A DNA stretch of 64,000 bases from Gracilibacillus caseinilyticus. GTDB taxonomy: Bacteria; Bacillota; Bacilli; Bacillales; Amphibacillaceae. The translations under genes and the position numbers were made by a program. Under the pieces are notes generated by a model that saw nothing but the letters and a program-made list of their open reading frames with translations, searched no databases and was not told the origin of the DNA. Every line of letters begins with the position of its first letter. Positions within the stretch are counted from its first letter, which is position 1. Positions 61,879 to 64,000 of the stretch are shown piece after piece. The stretch covers positions 2,046,001 to 2,110,000 of the forward strand of contig NZ_CP095072.1 of NCBI RefSeq assembly GCF_022919115.1. The letters run 5' to 3'.

Positions 61879-63135
61879 TTAACAAAACGAATCTTTTGGT
61901 TTTGGAACGGATAGTCCAAACATCGGTCGCAGATAAAGTGCGACAAACGTTCCTGCTAACGCTAGAATTCCCCAAATGTACCCGTGAAGGCTGAATGAAG
62001 CAATGCCACCGAAATACGCACCAATGTTACAGCCAAAGGCTAATCGCGCTCCATACCCCATCAGTAATCCACCGATGATGGCTGCAAGAACATTTTTAAT
62101 AGTTAATCGGGTAAACTTGAAAAGTCCTCCCGCAGCGGAAGCTAAAAATGCACCAAGAATAACACCTAGGTTCAATACGGTAGTTGAATCAGCAAATATA
62201 GATGCTTCTAATGCTTGAGCATTTGCTCCTTGCCAGAAACCCCAACTTGCGGCATCCATACCGAAAAATTGTGCTACTTTTGATCCCCATAATGCAAAGG
62301 CAGAAGTAACCCCCCATGGTGCACCACGAGTCATTAGCGTTAATGCATTTAACACAGCTAGAGCAATGGCTGCTGCAAATAACGGCCAAGAACCACGGAA
62401 AATACGCTTCCAGCCAGTGGTAGTTGGCAATGCAGCCATTTTTGGTGCTTTTCTTTTTCTTTCGACTACTAGCGTAATCCATGCAATGAAACCAAATAAC
62501 AAGATCGATACGACCCATGCACCACCATAACCAAGACCAGTAGAGGTAGCTAATGAAACAGGTTCAAAAGCTGGCAGGTCCTGTGTCCAAAATGTAAAGT
62601 GAGCAGCTCCAATGGTAGAGCCCACTATAAAAAATAATAATGTGATTAACATGACAGTACGTCCGCCACCAACGGCATAAAGTGTACCAGACGCACATCC
62701 ACCGCCTAGCTGCATACCTACACCAAACATAAAGGCACCGACAAGCAGACTAATCCCTATTGGCGATACATAACCTGAGGTACCCGTTCCAAAGAACGAT
62801 ACGCCAAATGCTAGAATCGGAGCAAATAATGTTACGGCAACTGCTAGCATAAGCATGTGAGCCCTTAATGCTTGTCCATTCCCTACAGATGCAAGCCGAC
62901 GAAAGGCGGAGGTAAAGCCAAAACGAGCATGGAATAATGTATAACCAAGTAATAATCCTATTACTAATAATAATGACTGAGAGATATCTTGCGTTACCAT
63001 TAAATAGATAAGCAATACGATCCCTATAATAAGCGCACCGATAATTAGTGGCATCTGTGGAGCATTTAACTCTTTTTGTTGTGGTGCCAACTGATCACTT
63101 TGCTGAGCAGTTAGATTCTTTGCGGTTGTTGCCAC
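61879..63135 (-). CDS. YeeE/YedE-family (TsuA-like) thiosulfate/sulfur transporter
   Basis: A 418-residue protein with about ten hydrophobic segments and the paired YeeE/YedE repeats: FGVGMQLGGGCASGTLYAVG and LLMGYGARLAFGCNIGAYFG. The Cys in GGGCASG and in AFGCNIGA are the conserved residues that relay thiosulfate in TsuA. GTG 63135 follows GGGAAAGGGTG. The sulfurtransferase (TusA-like) often found beside it is absent. It probably imports thiosulfate or a related sulfur compound. Confidence 0.9.
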   Translation of the reverse strand: MATTAKNLTAQQSDQLAPQQKELNAPQMPLIIGALIIGIVLLIYLMVTQDISQSLLLVIGLLLGYTLFHARFGFTSAFRRLASVGNGQALRAHMLMLAVAVTLFAPILAFGVSFFGTGTSGYVSPIGISLLVGAFMFGVGMQLGGGCASGTLYAVGGGRTVMLITLLFFIVGSTIGAAHFTFWTQDLPAFEPVSLATSTGLGYGGAWVVSILLFGFIAWITLVVERKRKAPKMAALPTTTGWKRIFRGSWPLFAAAIALAVLNALTLMTRGAPWGVTSAFALWGSKVAQFFGMDAASWGFWQGANAQALEASIFADSTTVLNLGVILGAFLASAAGGLFKFTRLTIKNVLAAIIGGLLMGYGARLAFGCNIGAYFGGIASFSLHGYIWGILALAGTFVALYLRPMFGLSVPKPKDSFC

Positions 63136-63250
63136 TTAAAACACCCTTTCCCTATTAATTTTATCGGAATAATACTTTTTAATGGTAATGATAGACTCTA
63201 ATATTGTCAACCTTAATGTTCGGAGGCAGCCTCTGATATCACAAAAGATA

Positions 63251-63305
63251 TTGACAACCCTTATAAATAGACGTACTATAATTAATATTGATAATCATTA
63301 TCAAT
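63251..63305 (+). promoter_or_regulatory. Promoter with Fur box
   Basis: TTGACA (63251-63256) with TACTAT (63274-63279, 17-bp spacer) or TATAAT (63277-63282) as -10. Right after it lies ATTGATAATCATTATCAAT (63287-63305), a perfect 9-1-9 inverted repeat containing the Fur 7-1-7 consensus TGATAATNATTATCA. Iron repression of the following lipoprotein gene is expected. Confidence 0.88.
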
Positions 63306-63346
63306 TATTAATGTTTAGCGAGTACATAATAAGGAGAGGAAATAAC

Positions 63347-64000
63347 GTGAAGAAAGTACTTATCGCATTTTTATTTGTAACAGCGCTTTTATTAGCAGCT
63401 TGTGGGAACACAGAGGATTCCACTAGCACAGATGAAGCAGATACTCAAGAAACTAGCAATCAGGAGCAAGCAGCAGAAGAAGCGTCTTCTTCTGAAACTT
63501 TCACATACGATTCAGAAGAAGGGCCGATGGAACTACCTGCTAACCCACAACGTATTGTGGCGCTATCATACGCACCGAATGTACTTGCATTAGGTGGAAA
63601 CGTCGTTGGTGTAGACGAATGGACATATAATAATCCCATCATGGAAGATAAATTAGAAGGCATTGAATCTGTAACAGAAGAAAGCTTAGAGAAAATCATT
63701 GAACTAGATCCGGACTTAATCATCGTAGGTTCCTGGTTGAAAAACATTGATAAACTGAAAGAAATCGCACCGACCGTTTCTTTCACTTATGGTAAGTTAA
63801 GCTACTTGGAACAACACGAGGAAATCGGAAAAGTTCTTAACAAAGAGCAAGAAGCAAAAGATTGGGTAGAGAATTTCAAAGCTCGTGCAACACAAACTGG
63901 CGAAGAGATCAAAGCCAAGATCGGGGAAGATGCGACCGTTTCCGTTCTCGAAAATGATGTGAAACAAATGGCTGTATTTGGCGACAACTGGGGACGTGGA
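63347..64000 (+). CDS. Iron-siderophore ABC transporter binding lipoprotein (N-terminal part)
   Basis: 218 codons up to the window end. The signal KKVLIAFLFVTALLLAAC carries lipobox LAAC (Cys18), an acidic Gln/Glu/Ser linker (about 20-50), then a type III (FhuD/FeuA-like) binding domain: PANPQRIVALSYAPNVLALG and LEKIIELDPDLIIVGSW. GTG 63347 follows AAGGAGAGGA. The Fur box upstream supports ferric-siderophore uptake. The C-terminus and any permease genes lie beyond the window. Confidence 0.92.
   Translation, partial: MKKVLIAFLFVTALLLAACGNTEDSTSTDEADTQETSNQEQAAEEASSSETFTYDSEEGPMELPANPQRIVALSYAPNVLALGGNVVGVDEWTYNNPIMEDKLEGIESVTEESLEKIIELDPDLIIVGSWLKNIDKLKEIAPTVSFTYGKLSYLEQHEEIGKVLNKEQEAKDWVENFKARATQTGEEIKAKIGEDATVSVLENDVKQMAVFGDNWGRG

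Noticed and set aside
1..64000. tRNA or rRNA genes
   Set aside because: No cloverleaf with a conserved TTCGAAT arm and no rRNA core sequence was noticed; a covariance search would be needed to exclude them.

Overview
The window looks like chromosome of a low-GC Gram-positive bacterium of the Bacillaceae, probably a halotolerant genus near Gracilibacillus or Oceanobacillus. The grounds are AGGAGG ribosome sites with frequent GTG/TTG starts, catabolite-response (cre) sites, LplABC/MsmEFG-type sugar importers without their own ATPase, an eps-like polysaccharide cluster, a ComK-family protein and a Fur box. The genus is inference. No rRNA, tRNA or CRISPR array was seen.

Layout. 0-0.8 kb: end of an unknown gene and debris. 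0.8-7.9 kb: a carbohydrate locus with a membrane-anchored sugar-binding sensor, a YesM-type histidine kinase, an AraC-type response regulator, then a solute-binding lipoprotein and two permeases. 8-10.3 kb: a tiny lipoprotein and a divergent catalase. 10.7-31.1 kb: a surface-polysaccharide cluster. It opens with a cyclic-di-GMP-I riboswitch and terminator before a LuxR-type regulator. Chain-length and tyrosine-kinase genes, a metal-ligand-less pseudo-phosphatase with an intact paralogue, GalU and an EpsC/N/L/M-like amino-sugar module follow. Then comes a very AT-rich block of glycosyltransferases, polymerase, flippase and acetyltransferase, and finally a UDP-galacturonate module (4-epimerase, galacturonokinase-like kinase, nucleotidyltransferase, UDP-glucose dehydrogenase).

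31.1-35.5 kb: a doubly frameshifted ISL3-family element with an exact 8-bp target duplication, remnants of an LCP gene and of galU, a ComK-like/XRE gene pair and a second complete galU behind a PhoP-box-like array. 35.5-49.4 kb is an accessory zone with many broken genes (DnaD-like, MazG-like, a bacteriocin-like precursor, a GyrI-like protein, a serine-recombinase tail, a LOG protein). It also holds GC-rich imports: a hydrolase/MerR pair with two 19-bp-spacer promoters, and a MmyB-type regulator next to an SDR. A second SDR is paired with an HxlR regulator.

49.5-54.3 kb: LysE exporter and LysR regulator, then a small sigma-70-family factor and a phage-O/DnaD-like protein that share an unusual promoter-like element, and a membrane coiled-coil protein. 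54.3-59.6 kb: a minus-strand carbohydrate ABC locus whose GH4 glycosidase has lost its middle, with an AraC regulator. 60-64 kb: an MFS transporter, a YeeE/YedE (TsuA-like) sulfur transporter, and the start of a Fur-box-preceded siderophore-binding lipoprotein cut by the window end.

Together the genes describe a cell that imports plant or algal oligosaccharides and makes an acidic, uronate-containing surface polysaccharide whose first regulator is under second-messenger control. The most unusual signals are the sigma-factor promoter pair, the pseudo-phosphatase, the plant-like galacturonokinase cassette and the riboswitch at the head of the polysaccharide cluster.
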